A stretch of 64,000 nucleotides of DNA from Nocardia fusca NBRC 14340 (GTDB taxonomy: Bacteria; Actinomycetota; Actinomycetes; Mycobacteriales; Mycobacteriaceae): positions 264,092 to 328,091 of the forward strand of contig NZ_BDCU01000029.1 of the NCBI RefSeq assembly GCF_001618425.1, in the 5' to 3' direction. Under the pieces are notes generated by a model that worked only from the letters and a program-made list of their open reading frames with translations, searched no databases and was not told where the DNA came from. Positions 51,721 to 61,429 of the stretch are shown piece by piece; the stretch's first letter is position 1; the number at the start of each line of letters is the position of its first letter. Made by a program: the position numbers and the translations under genes.

Positions 51721-51859
51721 ACGCCCGGCCCGAAGTCATCCGGCGCGTGTTCTCGGCGCGTCCGTATTCTCGCGAGCCGGTCGCCCCCGGCCTCCTGCGT
51801 CCGGCGAATTGCCGCAGCGTAGCGTGGCCCGCGTGGCGGCAGAAAAGGAGTTCGGGCAG

Positions 51860-53047
51860 GTGGTGAGCTCGTCGGAACTCGCCGCGGCCTGCCGTAGCGT
51901 GATTCCCGAACTCACACAGCGGTTGCTGGCGGCCATCTTCACCGACAACCCCGAATGGACCGACTACTCGGCGGTGACGCACGCGGATCTGCTCGACGGC
52001 TGCCGGCGGTTCCTGACGCGGGTCCTGGACTTGCTGGGCGGCGGGACAGAGTGCACCGACCAGGACGATGTGGCCGCGACCATCGGCAAACAGCGCGCTG
52101 AGCAGGGCGTACCGCTGGAGGCCATGCTGCGCACCTTCAGGCTGGGTGGACGCATCGTCTGGGAAGCGCTGCTCGACAGGGCCGGTGAGGTGCCGCCCGC
52201 CGAATTCAGAGAGACCGGCACGGCCATGTGGGCGGTCATCGACAGGATGTCCTCGGCACTGGTCACCTCGTACCGCAGCACCGAGATGGACCGTGTACGG
52301 CGGGACGAACGCCGTCGGCACAGTCTGATCGAGGACGTACTCGCGGGCCAGGCACGAGATTCGCTGTTCGCCGCCCGCGCCGCCCGCGAACTGAACCTGC
52401 CCATCCACGGCGACTACCTGGTGGTAGTGGCCCGGGGGGACTCGCATCCTTTGCATACGGGGTCGGAAACGGCACTGAATTCGCTCGGAGTCCGCTCGGC
52501 CTGGCATGAACGAGCGGATTCCACAGTCGGCCTGGTAGCGCTCGACGGTCACGCCACCGAGCCCGTGCTGCAACAGCTTCGCCCCAAGGTGCGTGGACGG
52601 GCAGCCGTCTCCCCCGCGGTTGCCGGAATGGCCGCGATCAGCACCGCACACAGCTTGGCGGTGCTCGCACTCGATACCCTGCCCGAGGATGCCGCGGGGG
52701 TATTCATCTCGCTCGACGAGCACTATCCCGAAGCCCTGTTGCTGCGTTCACCCGATCTGACCGAGTTGCTGATCGCTCGCACCCTGGGCCCGGTCCTCGA
52801 ATTGCCGGCGAAGGAACGGGAGATTCTGTTGCGCACGCTGGCCGTCTGGCTGGCCGAGAGCTGCTCCGCCGCCAATGCCGCGCCCCGGCTGCACTGCCAT
52901 CGGAACACCGTGATCAACCGCCTGCAGCGCATCGCCACGCTGCTGGGCCGCCCGCTGGAGGGTCAGCGCGCCTACCTGGAGTTCTCCCTGGCGTTGACCG
53001 CGCTCGAGCTCGGCGCGACGGCCCGCGACAAAGACCACACCCGCTAG
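51860..53047 (+). CDS. PucR/CdaR-type helix-turn-helix regulator
   Basis: 395 residues from GTG 51860, chosen because AAAGGAG lies 9 nt upstream; GTG codons at 51824 and 51833 are alternatives. The N-terminal RsbRD_N-like domain (about 5-150) reads CRRFLTRVLDLLGGG and EAMLRTFRLGGRIVWEALLD. A GGDEF-like central domain follows, and the PucR C-terminal HTH (about 325-380) reads WLAESCSAANAAPRLHCHRN, then TVINRLQRIATLLGR. It lies 148 bp upstream of the dehydrogenase operon on the same strand and probably controls it. Confidence 0.88.
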   Translation: MVSSSELAAACRSVIPELTQRLLAAIFTDNPEWTDYSAVTHADLLDGCRRFLTRVLDLLGGGTECTDQDDVAATIGKQRAEQGVPLEAMLRTFRLGGRIVWEALLDRAGEVPPAEFRETGTAMWAVIDRMSSALVTSYRSTEMDRVRRDERRRHSLIEDVLAGQARDSLFAARAARELNLPIHGDYLVVVARGDSHPLHTGSETALNSLGVRSAWHERADSTVGLVALDGHATEPVLQQLRPKVRGRAAVSPAVAGMAAISTAHSLAVLALDTLPEDAAGVFISLDEHYPEALLLRSPDLTELLIARTLGPVLELPAKEREILLRTLAVWLAESCSAANAAPRLHCHRNTVINRLQRIATLLGRPLEGQRAYLEFSLALTALELGATARDKDHTR

Positions 53048-53050
53048 CCC

Positions 53051-53071
53051 GATTGGGCTCAGCGCCCAATC
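53051..53071. promoter_or_regulatory. Perfect 8-5-8 inverted repeat between the PucR-type and lpd genes
   Basis: GATTGGGC (53051-53058) and GCCCAATC (53064-53071) are separated by 5 nt, 3 bp after the regulator stop and about 124 bp before the lpd start. It could be a terminator for the regulator or a binding site controlling the dehydrogenase operon; sequence alone does not decide. Confidence 0.5.
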
Positions 53072-53194
53072 AGGACCACACATATCTGGACATCGAGGTC
53101 ATTGTTTGTGCACCTGGTGCCCACAAGACTCGACTGGACGACCCACACCGCAACCGGAAGCGGGTCGATGGTTCGAGGATGAGGAGCACCACAA

Positions 53195-54652
53195 GTGCCG
53201 GAATTCGATCTGCTCGTGGTCGGTGGCGGCCCCGGCGGGTACGTGGCGGCCATCCGCGCCGCCCAACGCGGCCTGCGCGTCGGCCTGGTCGAGAAGGAGC
53301 GCCCTGGTGGTGTGTGCCTGAACTGGGGTTGTATCCCCACGAAGGCCATGCTGCGGTCCGCCGAGGTCCTCCAGACGATTCGCGACGCAGCCGATTTCGG
53401 TGTGCACACCGATGGCATTCGCGTCGACTTCGCCGCGGTGCGCGCGCGCCGGGACGCCATCGTCGGGGAACTCACCGAGGGGGTGGCAGGACTTCTGAAG
53501 ACGAACGGGGTCACCGTTATCGAGGGACATGCGCGGCTCACGGGACCGACCACCGTCGAGGTGTTCGAGGTCGGCGGGTCACCGGTTTTCCCCGGCGGGC
53601 CCCGCTATGCCGCCGACGCGGCCGCCGACTCGGCTCGCACGATCAATGCGACCGATGTGCTCATCGCGACCGGCTCGGTCCCGGCGCGGCTACCTGTTCC
53701 CGGCGCTGATCTTCCCGGCGTCATCACCTCCGACGGCGCATTCGGGCTGACCGAGATCCCCGATCGGCTGGTCGTCATCGGGGGCAGCGCGGTGGGTGTG
53801 GAATGGGCCGCCCTGTTCGCGACCTTCGGTAGCGAAGTCACCGTGGTGGAGAGGCAAGATCGCCTGGTCCCCTTGGAGGACGCCGAGATCGGCATCGCGC
53901 TGGGCCGGTCGTTCGGCAAACGCGGTATCACCGTGTTGACCGGATCGACCGTCGCGGCCGTCACGCAGGCCGGGGAACGGCTGCGGGTGAGCGTCGACGG
54001 CCCGAAGGGGCGCGACCTCGATGCCGATGTGGTGCTGGTAGGCGTGGGCCGCCGTCCGAACACCGGCCAACTCGGACTGGATGCCGCGGGCATCGAGACG
54101 GACGCGCGCGGTTTCATCCGAGTCGACGACCGGCTGCGTACGAACGTCGAGCATGTCTGGGCGATCGGGGATGTCACCGGCAAGGCGCTGCTCGCGCACG
54201 TGGCCTCCCATCAGGGCCTGACCGCGGCCGACGTGATCGCCGGGCACGATGCGCACATCGACTACACCGTGATCCCGGCCGCGACCTTCACCCATCCCGA
54301 GATCGCCGGCGTCGGCCTCACCGAAGACGCCGCCCGCGCCGCCGGCCACGACGTGATCACCGCCAAGTTCCCGTTCGAGGCGCTGGGCCGGGCCAAGACC
54401 TTCGGCGACACCGAGGGCTTCGCGAAGATCGTCGCCGGGGCACGGCACAAGGAAGTTCTCGGCGTACACATCATCGGCCCGTCGGCCAGCGATCTCATTG
54501 CCGAGGGCGCACTGGCGATTTCACTGGAAGCGACCCTCGACGAGCTCACCGAGACAATCCACGCCCACCCCACCCTCGGCGAGATCGGCATGGAGGCAGC
54601 CCTGGCCGGGCTCGGCCTGCCGGTACACATCGCACCGACCCGGAAGCGTTGA
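53195..54652 (+). CDS. lpdA: Dihydrolipoyl dehydrogenase (E3)
   Basis: 485 residues from GTG 53195, with GAGGAG upstream. FAD motif DLLVVGGGPGGYVAAIRAAQ, redox cysteines C41 and C46 in GGVCLNWGCIPTKAM, NAD motif LVVIGGSAVGVEWAALFATF, FAD motif 2 ehVWAIGDVTGKALLAHVAS, and the His-Glu pair in HAHPTLGEIGMEAA. It reoxidises the lipoyl arm of the E2 protein encoded three genes downstream. It is the first gene of the operon. Confidence 0.95.
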   Translation: MPEFDLLVVGGGPGGYVAAIRAAQRGLRVGLVEKERPGGVCLNWGCIPTKAMLRSAEVLQTIRDAADFGVHTDGIRVDFAAVRARRDAIVGELTEGVAGLLKTNGVTVIEGHARLTGPTTVEVFEVGGSPVFPGGPRYAADAAADSARTINATDVLIATGSVPARLPVPGADLPGVITSDGAFGLTEIPDRLVVIGGSAVGVEWAALFATFGSEVTVVERQDRLVPLEDAEIGIALGRSFGKRGITVLTGSTVAAVTQAGERLRVSVDGPKGRDLDADVVLVGVGRRPNTGQLGLDAAGIETDARGFIRVDDRLRTNVEHVWAIGDVTGKALLAHVASHQGLTAADVIAGHDAHIDYTVIPAATFTHPEIAGVGLTEDAARAAGHDVITAKFPFEALGRAKTFGDTEGFAKIVAGARHKEVLGVHIIGPSASDLIAEGALAISLEATLDELTETIHAHPTLGEIGMEAALAGLGLPVHIAPTRKR

Positions 54653-54661
54653 GGAGACCAG

Positions 54662-55876
54662 GTGACGATCGGCACCACGCCGCACAAGCGCGCCCGCAAG
54701 ACGACCGGCTCGACCGGCGCAGGCCACCCGGCCGAGACCGCCGAGCCCAGCACCACCGCAGCTCCGCCGCCCGGCACCGGGTCACCGGCCACCGAACCCG
54801 GAGCGAGCGACGCCATCGAGACCCGGATCGCCGCCGAGGACCCGGATACGCTACGCGGCCTGTTCCGCGACATGTTGTTCGTGCGCCGCTTCGAAGAGCG
54901 CACCGCGCAGAGCTACCAGCAAGCGAAGATCGGCGGGTACTGCCACCTCAACTTGGGTGAGGAAGCCACCGTCGTCGGCATGGGCGCGGCGATGCGCCCC
55001 ACCGACTACCTGTTCACCAACTACCGGGAGCACGGCTACGCCCTGGCCAAGGGCATCGAGCCGGGCCGCGTCATGGCCGAACTCTACGGCCGTTCCACCG
55101 GCACCTCGAAGGGCTGGGGCGGTTCGATGCATATGTACGACACCGCGACGCGCTTGCTCGGCGGTTACGCCATCGTCGGCGGCCAGGTCCCGCTGGCCGT
55201 CGGCGCCGCGCTCGCCATCGACTATCGGGGCGGCGACGACGTGGTGGTGTGTCAGATGGGCGAGGGCACCACGAATATCGGCGCGTTCCACGAGTCGCTG
55301 AATATCGCCGCGCTGTGGCACCTGCCGATCGTATTCCTGGTGATCAACAATCAGACGGGTATGGGCACCACGGTCGAGAACTCCTCCGCCGAACCCGATC
55401 TGTGGAAACGCGCCGCCGCTTACCGTATGCGCGGCGAACGGGTCGACGGCACCGATGTGCTGGCCGTCCGAAGCGTGGCGGGCGAGCTGATCGAAACGGC
55501 TCGGCGCGAAGGTCGACCGGCGCTCCTGGAGACGGTCAGCTACCGGCTCAAGGGACACTCCGTAGTAGATCCCGCGAAGTACCGCACCGACGAGGATGTC
55601 TCGATCGCGCGCGACCACGATCCGATCGCGCTGTGGCAGAACCGGTTGCTCGACGCCGGCGTACTCACCGAGCAGTCGGTCTCCGATATCGAAGACGAGG
55701 TGACCGAACGGGTCGCTGCCGCCGTGGAATTCGCGGAAGCCAGTCCGCATCCGGAGCCGTCGAGCCTGTTCGACTACACCTATGCGACGCCGGTCGCGGG
55801 AGACTCCCGCCGCCTGCCGGCCGACCCCCTTTTCGCTGACCAAGGAGTTCCCTGTGGCTCTCATGACCTACCGTGA
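54662..55876 (+). CDS. pdhA: 2-oxoacid (pyruvate or acetoin) dehydrogenase E1 alpha subunit
   Basis: 404 residues from GTG 54662 (GAGGAG upstream), 9 bp after lpdA. An unusual low-complexity N-terminal extension of about 50 residues rich in Thr, Pro and Ala precedes the TPP domain. Family motifs are YLFTNYREHGYALAKGIEPG, GTSKGWGGSMHMYD, and IVFLVINNQTGMGTTVENSS. The Mg-TPP motif is GEGTTN instead of the usual GDGxxN. The last 23 nt overlap the start of the E1 beta gene. Pyruvate is the default substrate; acetoin or a branched-chain oxoacid is possible. Confidence 0.88.
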   Translation: MTIGTTPHKRARKTTGSTGAGHPAETAEPSTTAAPPPGTGSPATEPGASDAIETRIAAEDPDTLRGLFRDMLFVRRFEERTAQSYQQAKIGGYCHLNLGEEATVVGMGAAMRPTDYLFTNYREHGYALAKGIEPGRVMAELYGRSTGTSKGWGGSMHMYDTATRLLGGYAIVGGQVPLAVGAALAIDYRGGDDVVVCQMGEGTTNIGAFHESLNIAALWHLPIVFLVINNQTGMGTTVENSSAEPDLWKRAAAYRMRGERVDGTDVLAVRSVAGELIETARREGRPALLETVSYRLKGHSVVDPAKYRTDEDVSIARDHDPIALWQNRLLDAGVLTEQSVSDIEDEVTERVAAAVEFAEASPHPEPSSLFDYTYATPVAGDSRRLPADPLFADQGVPCGSHDLP

Positions 55877-56846
55877 AGCGCTGCGCGAAACCCTCCGCGA
55901 GGAGATGCGGCGCGATGAAGACGTCTTCCTCATCGGAGAGGAGATCGGCATCTTCGAAGGCTCGTACAAGATCACTGCCGGCCTGCTGGCCGAGTTCGGC
56001 CCGAAACGGGTCCGCGATACTCCGATCGCCGAGGAGGGGTTCGTCGGCGCGGCCATCGGGGCCGCCATGCTCGGTCTGCGCCCGGTGGTGGAGCTGATGA
56101 CGATCAACTTCTCGCTCCTGGCACTGGACCAGATCGTCAATCACGCGGCCAAGATCTATGGCATGTTCGGCGGGCAGACCAATGTACCCATGGTCATCCG
56201 CACCCCGGGCGGCGGCGGCCAGCAGCTGGGCGCGACCCACTCGCAGAACATCGAGCTGTACTACGCGTTCGTCCCCGGCCTGAAGGTCGTCGCGCCGAGC
56301 ACACCGGCCGATGCGCGGACACTGCTGAAAGCCGCCATCGACGACGACGATCCCGTGCTCTTCCTGGAGAACCTCTCGCTGTACAACACCAAGGGCGAAG
56401 TGCCGGAGAGCCTGCCGGCCGCCGAGATCGGCAAAGCCGCCATCACGCGCCCGGGCAGCGATATCACGCTGATCGGCTACTCGAGAATGGCGACGGTCTG
56501 CACCCAGGTCGCCGACCGGCTGGCAGGCGAGGGAATTTCGGCCGAGGTGATCGACCTGCGCAGTCTGCGCCCACTGGACCGCACCACCCTCATCGCATCC
56601 GTACGCAAGACCGGCTGCGCTGTGATCGGTGAAGACGACTGGCTCACCTACGGTATCGGCGCCGAGGTAGCGGCCTCCATCTCCGACGGCGCCTTCGACT
56701 ACCTCGACGCGCCCGTACGCCGCGTGGCCATGGCCGAGGTTCCGCTGCCGTACGCCAAGCCACTGGAACGGCTCGCTCTGCCGTCCGCCGATTCGCTGTA
56801 CACCGCCGCGCTCGAAACTCTCGCGGCCGTCGGCACCCGACGCTGA
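55854..56846 (+). CDS. pdhB: 2-oxoacid dehydrogenase E1 beta subunit
   Basis: 330 residues from GTG 55854, with AAGGAG 6 nt upstream inside the E1 alpha coding end. Typical sequences are MTYREALRETLREEMRRDED, FLIGEEIGIFEGSYKITAGL, IAEEGFVGAAIGAAMLGLRP, RTPGGGGQQLGATHSQNIEL, and VIDLRSLRPLDRTTLIASVR. It completes the TPP-dependent decarboxylase with the preceding alpha subunit; the overlap keeps expression balanced. Confidence 0.93.
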   Translation: MALMTYREALRETLREEMRRDEDVFLIGEEIGIFEGSYKITAGLLAEFGPKRVRDTPIAEEGFVGAAIGAAMLGLRPVVELMTINFSLLALDQIVNHAAKIYGMFGGQTNVPMVIRTPGGGGQQLGATHSQNIELYYAFVPGLKVVAPSTPADARTLLKAAIDDDDPVLFLENLSLYNTKGEVPESLPAAEIGKAAITRPGSDITLIGYSRMATVCTQVADRLAGEGISAEVIDLRSLRPLDRTTLIASVRKTGCAVIGEDDWLTYGIGAEVAASISDGAFDYLDAPVRRVAMAEVPLPYAKPLERLALPSADSLYTAALETLAAVGTRR

Positions 56847-56862
56847 AACCGGAGGAACAACG

Positions 56863-58128
56863 TTGCCCGAAATCACCATGCCGCGGCTCTCGGACACCAT
56901 GGAGGACGGCATCATCTCTGCTTGGCTGAAGAAGGTCGGCGACCAGGTGACGCGTGGCGAGGTGCTCGCCGAGATCGAGACCGACAAAGCCCTCATGGAA
57001 CTCGAAGCCTACGACGACGGCGTGCTCGAACAGATCATCGCCGAGGCAGGTGCACGCGTCCCCATCGGCGAGCCGATCGCCGTGGTCGGCGACGGAAGCC
57101 GACCGGCAGCAACCACACAGGCCCCGCCCCGAGCCACCGCCTCCGTCGCTTCCACACCGCAGCCCGTGACTCGCGGCGCACAGCCCGACGGCCGGGGTAC
57201 GACCTCCGAAACCGATGCGCCCACCGGCGAATCCGGTGCACGAACGAAGTCCTCGCCGCTGGCCCGCAAGGTCGCCCGCGAGCTCGGCATCGATCTCACC
57301 GCGGTGGCCGGGACCGGACCCAACGGACGCGTGACCCGTCGAGACGTCGAAGCCGCCCACCGGGCAGGTCGTTCCGCGGCTGTGGTCGCACCCGTCGAGC
57401 CCGAGGTCGCCGCCGCGCCGACGGCCCCGGCTGCCGCCGACCACGAGGAAATTCCGCTCACCACCATCCAGCGGATCTCGGCCCAGCGCCTCACCGAAAG
57501 CAAGCAACAGGCGCCACATATCTATCTGACCAGCGCCATCGATGTGACCGACCTGCTGGGTTTGCGCGCCCGGATCAACACGACTCTCGCGGAAACGGAA
57601 GCGGGAAAGATCAGCATCAACGACCTGCTGGTCAAGGCTGTGGCCGCAACGCTGCGGGCGAACCCGACCGTCAACGTCTCCTTCGCCGGCGACAAGCTGT
57701 TGCGACACCGCGGCGTGCACCTCGGTGTCGCGGTGGCGACCCCGGCGGGCCTCATGGTTCCGGTGATCCGGGATGCCGATCGCAAGAGCGTGTCCGAGAT
57801 CGCCGCGGAGTCCCGCGACAAGGCCGAACGCGCGCGTGACCGCACGCTGCGACCCGCAGAAATGGAAGGTTCCACCTTCACCATCTCCAACCTGGGCATG
57901 TTCGGTATCGAACACTTCACCGCCGTGATCAACCCACCCGAGGCCGCGATCCTCGCCATCGGCGCGGCCACCGACGAACTGCACTTGGACGGCGAACAGG
58001 TGGTCAGCCGAAAAACCCTGCGCGTCACCATGTCCGCGGATCACCGCGCCGTCGACGGGGCCGTCGCCGCCAAGTTCCTGGCCGACCTGAAGTCGCTGCT
58101 CGAACACCCCTTACGAATCGTGATCTGA
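56863..58128 (+). CDS. pdhC: Dihydrolipoyllysine-residue acyltransferase (E2)
   Basis: 421 residues from TTG 56863, with GGAGGAA upstream. One lipoyl domain (about 1-78) has the modified lysine in EIETDKALMELEAY. A linker is followed by the E3/E1-binding domain (about 128-165: SPLARKVARELGIDLTAVAG), then the catalytic domain from about 190 with NLGMFGIEHFTAVINPPEAA and the active-site histidine in MSADHRAVDGAVAAKFL. Last gene of the four-gene operon. Confidence 0.94.
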   Translation: MPEITMPRLSDTMEDGIISAWLKKVGDQVTRGEVLAEIETDKALMELEAYDDGVLEQIIAEAGARVPIGEPIAVVGDGSRPAATTQAPPRATASVASTPQPVTRGAQPDGRGTTSETDAPTGESGARTKSSPLARKVARELGIDLTAVAGTGPNGRVTRRDVEAAHRAGRSAAVVAPVEPEVAAAPTAPAAADHEEIPLTTIQRISAQRLTESKQQAPHIYLTSAIDVTDLLGLRARINTTLAETEAGKISINDLLVKAVAATLRANPTVNVSFAGDKLLRHRGVHLGVAVATPAGLMVPVIRDADRKSVSEIAAESRDKAERARDRTLRPAEMEGSTFTISNLGMFGIEHFTAVINPPEAAILAIGAATDELHLDGEQVVSRKTLRVTMSADHRAVDGAVAAKFLADLKSLLEHPLRIVI

Positions 58129-58322
58129 GTCCCGGGAACTCCACGATCCTTTTCCGCCATCCCCGGGATCGGATGTCTCGCGGCGCGCAGGCCCGGCCGG
58201 TTCAGGATCGATTCGGGGTGCTCGCCGACGGCGGGAACGGGCCCGAGGGAGTTTCCCGGCTGTCGTCGAGCGCGGGAGGACGTGGCCTCGGCTGCCGCCG
58301 CTCGGTGACAGGTGGGCGGCTG

Positions 58323-59072
58323 CTACGCCCGGTAGCCGTCGGTTCCGGCCCGCGACATCACGATATTGGGGACCACGGCACGCGAGGACAATCGCAGCAG
58401 CGCATCGACCATCCCGACCACATCGTTCACGGCGAGCATCCGCTCGGGCGGGATCCGGTCGTGGATCCATGCGCTCATCTCGGTGTCGACGTAGCCGGGT
58501 GCGATCGTGGTGGCGGTGACGCCGTTCGCCGATTCCTCGGCGTTGAGAGTGGCGATCAGCGAGATGAGCGCCGCTTTCGCCGCGCCGTACACCGATAAAC
58601 CGGCCTCGGCGTACACGCCGGTGATCGACGACAGCGCGATCACCTTCGCACCCCGTGCGGGCGCGGCGGCCGCACCCGCACGCAGCATCGGAAGCGCGCC
58701 CTGGATGAGCTGCAGCGGTGCACGCAGATTCACGGCGAGAGTTTTGTCGAAGCGACGCATCGAGGATTCGGCGAGCGCACCGGCAGTGCCGACGCCGGCG
58801 TTGAGGATGAGCGCGGACATCGCCCCGAAGCGGTCGGCGTGCTGGGCGAGAACCCGCTCCACACCCGCCGTATCGGCCATATCCGCGGCAACGGAAACGA
58901 TATCGGCGGCGCCGGCCGCGCGCAGGTCGGCGGCGACTGTGTCGAGACGGGCGGCGTCGCGCGCAGTGACCGTCAGGGCATATCCCTGCCGCGCGAGCAT
59001 TTCCGCGATACCCAGGCCGATACCGCGGGTGGCGCCGCTGACGAGCGCGACCTTTGCGTTGTCTCCGGTCAA
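58323..59072 (-). CDS. SDR family oxidoreductase
   Basis: 249 residues. Short-chain dehydrogenase with VALVSGATRGIGLGIAEMLA, LILNAGVGTAGALAESSM, active serine in VIALSSITGVYAEAG, and YGAAKAAL (YxxxK). Its ATG overlaps the stop of the phosphotransferase gene (ATGA). In this three-gene set with an acyl-CoA dehydrogenase it probably handles a hydroxyacyl or related intermediate. Confidence 0.88.
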   Translation of the reverse strand: MTGDNAKVALVSGATRGIGLGIAEMLARQGYALTVTARDAARLDTVAADLRAAGAADIVSVAADMADTAGVERVLAQHADRFGAMSALILNAGVGTAGALAESSMRRFDKTLAVNLRAPLQLIQGALPMLRAGAAAAPARGAKVIALSSITGVYAEAGLSVYGAAKAALISLIATLNAEESANGVTATTIAPGYVDTEMSAWIHDRIPPERMLAVNDVVGMVDALLRLSSRAVVPNIVMSRAGTDGYRA

Positions 59073-60091
59073 TTCCGGCCTTCCTTCAATGCGCGTAGTC
59101 CGGCCGCGATGAATTCCGGGGTCGCTTCGGCTGCGCGCGCCGCGTCGGAGCCGGCGTCGGAGCCCTGCCGCGCCCGGTGCGCGATGCCCTCACCGATCAC
59201 GCCGAGTTTGAAATTGGCCAAAGCGAGATAGAAACCCCAGTTCCCGAGGTCGCGTCCCGATACTGTGGCATACGACTGCGCGAGCGCCTCGGAGGTGGGC
59301 ATCCGGTCGCTGGTCCATGCGGCCCGGGTGCCGAGGATCAGGTCGAATATCGGCGTACGGTACACACACATCAGCGCGGCGTCGGTCAGTGGATCACCGA
59401 GGGTGGACAGCTCCCAGTCGACGACAGCCCGCACCCGGCCGGGACCGGACGAGTCGAGGATGGTGTTGTCGATCCGGAAATCGCCGTGCACGATCGCGGA
59501 CGCCGACTCTCGCGGTACCGCCTCCGACAACGCCGCGTGCAGCGTGGCGATGTCGGGGAGTTCCCGGGTCTTGACCCGTTCCCATTGCGACGCCCAGAGT
59601 TTCACCTGGCGTGCGAGAAACCCCTCCGGCCGGCCGAAATTCTCCAGGCCCACCGCTGCCGGGTCCACCGCGTGCAATTCGGCGAGTACCCGCACCAACT
59701 CGGCGACCGCGGCGTCCACTTGCTCGTCGCTGAGAGCGGCGAGGTCGTCCTGGTCGCGGATCACGGCTCCGTCGACGAATTCGACGACGGTCATCGGCGC
59801 ACCGAGCGTGGTGCCCGCCGAGTCGAACGCGACCGTTTTCGCCACGGGTACAGCGGATTTTTGCAGCGCGTCGGTCACCGTGTACTCGCGCGCCATATCG
59901 TGCGCGGAAGGGGTGAGCCCGGCGACGGGTGGTCGTCGGACCACCCACTTCGACACGTCGTCGGACGCGGCGAAGGTGAGGTTCGACCGGCCGCCGCTGA
60001 TCAGTTCCACTCGTAACTCACCGTGCACATCGATGCCCTGTTCCCGCAGGAACCGTTCCAGTGCTGCGGTGTTCATGCCCGGTAGTTTCAT
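59069..60091 (-). CDS. Phosphotransferase family protein (APH fold, ACAD-linked type)
   Basis: 340 residues. The aminoglycoside-phosphotransferase-like kinase fold has SGGRSNLTFAASDDVSKWVV (nucleotide-binding N-lobe), the catalytic loop SAIVHGDFRIDNTILDSSGP and the metal aspartate in RAVVDWELSTLGDPLTDAAL. Members of this branch are genetically or physically fused to acyl-CoA dehydrogenases (ACAD10/11-like) and act on hydroxyacyl-CoA. Its stop and start overlap both neighbours by 4 nt. Confidence 0.88.
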   Translation of the reverse strand: MKLPGMNTAALERFLREQGIDVHGELRVELISGGRSNLTFAASDDVSKWVVRRPPVAGLTPSAHDMAREYTVTDALQKSAVPVAKTVAFDSAGTTLGAPMTVVEFVDGAVIRDQDDLAALSDEQVDAAVAELVRVLAELHAVDPAAVGLENFGRPEGFLARQVKLWASQWERVKTRELPDIATLHAALSEAVPRESASAIVHGDFRIDNTILDSSGPGRVRAVVDWELSTLGDPLTDAALMCVYRTPIFDLILGTRAAWTSDRMPTSEALAQSYATVSGRDLGNWGFYLALANFKLGVIGEGIAHRARQGSDAGSDAARAAEATPEFIAAGLRALKEGRN

Positions 60092-61296
60092 TCACTGTCT
60101 CGCAGTGCACGTTTGGCGGCACCGACCACGCGTTTGGCGATCGCCCACCGGTGAACCTCCGACGGTCCGTCGTAGATCCGGAAGGGGCGCACCTCGCGCG
60201 AGAGCCGCGCCAGGGGGAGATCACCGGAGACGCCGAGGCCGCCACACATCTGCATACTGCGGTCGACGATCCGGAAGATCGCCTCGGCGGCGAAGGTTTT
60301 CGCGATCGAGGTGGCGTTCGCGGCCGGTTCGCCGCGATCGAGTTCCCAGCAGGTGCGGGTCAGCAGGGCGCGGGTGGCGGCGATATCGATCTCGTTGTCG
60401 GCGATCATCTTCTGGACCATGCCGAGGTCTCCCAGCCGTGCGCCGAATCCCTGGCGCCGGGCCACATGGGCCACCGCCACGTCGTGTCCACGACGGGCCG
60501 CGCCGAGCCACCGCATCACATGGGTCATCCGCGCGGGACCGAGGCGGACCTGCGCGTATTCGAAGCCTCGATCGACCTCCCCCAGCACCGCCGACTCCGG
60601 AACAAGCAAATCTTCGAAGAACACCTCGCAGTGGCCACCGACCATCGAACGATCCAAGGTGTCGAGATGCCGCCCCACCCGGATACCCGGGGTGTCCGCG
60701 GGCGCCAGGAACATTGTCGCGCCGCCACGCTGGCCGGGCTCACCGGAGGTGCGCGCCATGATGATGAAGAAGCCCGCGCCGTCGGCGCCGGTGATGAAGT
60801 ATTTGGTGCCGTTGATCCGCCATCCGCCCTCGGCTCGGACCGCACGGGTGGCCAGTGCCGAGGGATCCGACCCTGCGCCGGGTGCGGGCTCGGTCATCGC
60901 GAACGCCGAGCGGACCTCACCGTGCGCGAGCGGAGCGAGGTACTGCAGTTTCTGCTCCGGGTTCGCGATATGGGCGAGCATGTGCACGTTGCCCTCGTCG
61001 GGTGCGGCGATATTCAAGGCCGTCGGCCCGAACAGGGAGTATCCCGCCTCCTCGAAGACAGGCGCCCGGTCGCACATCCCCAGCCCGTGACCGCCGTATT
61101 CGACCGGGGCGTGTGGGGCGAACACGCCCGCATCGCGGGCCGCCTGCTGCAACTGCTCGCGGAACCGGTCACCGCCCGCCGCGGCGATATCACCGTCGTG
61201 TGCGTCCTCGAGCGGCAGCACATGGTCACGGATGAACCTACCGGTGCGGTCGGCCAGAGCTTGCACCTCGGGCGGAAGGGACAGATCGATCGCCAC
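60088..61296 (-). CDS. Acyl-CoA dehydrogenase
   Basis: 402 residues from GTG 61296, with GGAGGAG upstream. FAD and substrate motifs are FAMTEPAPGAGSDPSALATR, GGWRINGTKYFITGADGAGF, SMQMCGGLGVSGDLPLARLS, and RIYDGPSEVHRWAIAKRVVG, where the catalytic base lies near GPSEVH as in ACAD11-like enzymes. It leads a coupled operon with the phosphotransferase and SDR genes, a set seen for breakdown of 4-hydroxyacids or branched fatty acids in actinobacteria. Confidence 0.92.
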   Translation of the reverse strand: MAIDLSLPPEVQALADRTGRFIRDHVLPLEDAHDGDIAAAGGDRFREQLQQAARDAGVFAPHAPVEYGGHGLGMCDRAPVFEEAGYSLFGPTALNIAAPDEGNVHMLAHIANPEQKLQYLAPLAHGEVRSAFAMTEPAPGAGSDPSALATRAVRAEGGWRINGTKYFITGADGAGFFIIMARTSGEPGQRGGATMFLAPADTPGIRVGRHLDTLDRSMVGGHCEVFFEDLLVPESAVLGEVDRGFEYAQVRLGPARMTHVMRWLGAARRGHDVAVAHVARRQGFGARLGDLGMVQKMIADNEIDIAATRALLTRTCWELDRGEPAANATSIAKTFAAEAIFRIVDRSMQMCGGLGVSGDLPLARLSREVRPFRIYDGPSEVHRWAIAKRVVGAAKRALRDSE

Positions 61297-61407
61297 AGGT
61301 CCACTCCTCCATCTCACTGTGCCGAACGATCGCTCGGCCATTCACTGTCACGCAGGCTCGCATACCGCGATATACGCTGTCAATTCCCGGTACGACACGA
61401 ACCAATG

Positions 61408-61428
61408 ATGTTCAGCTATCCTGAACAT
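61408..61428. promoter_or_regulatory. Perfect 21-bp palindromic operator
   Basis: Half-sites ATGTTCAG (61408-61415) and CTGAACAT (61421-61428) are exact inverted copies with a 5-nt spacer. The site ends 1 bp before the ATG of the XRE-TetR fusion gene and lies 112 bp from the acyl-CoA dehydrogenase start, so it can control both directions. Confidence 0.75.
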
Positions 61429-61429
61429 T

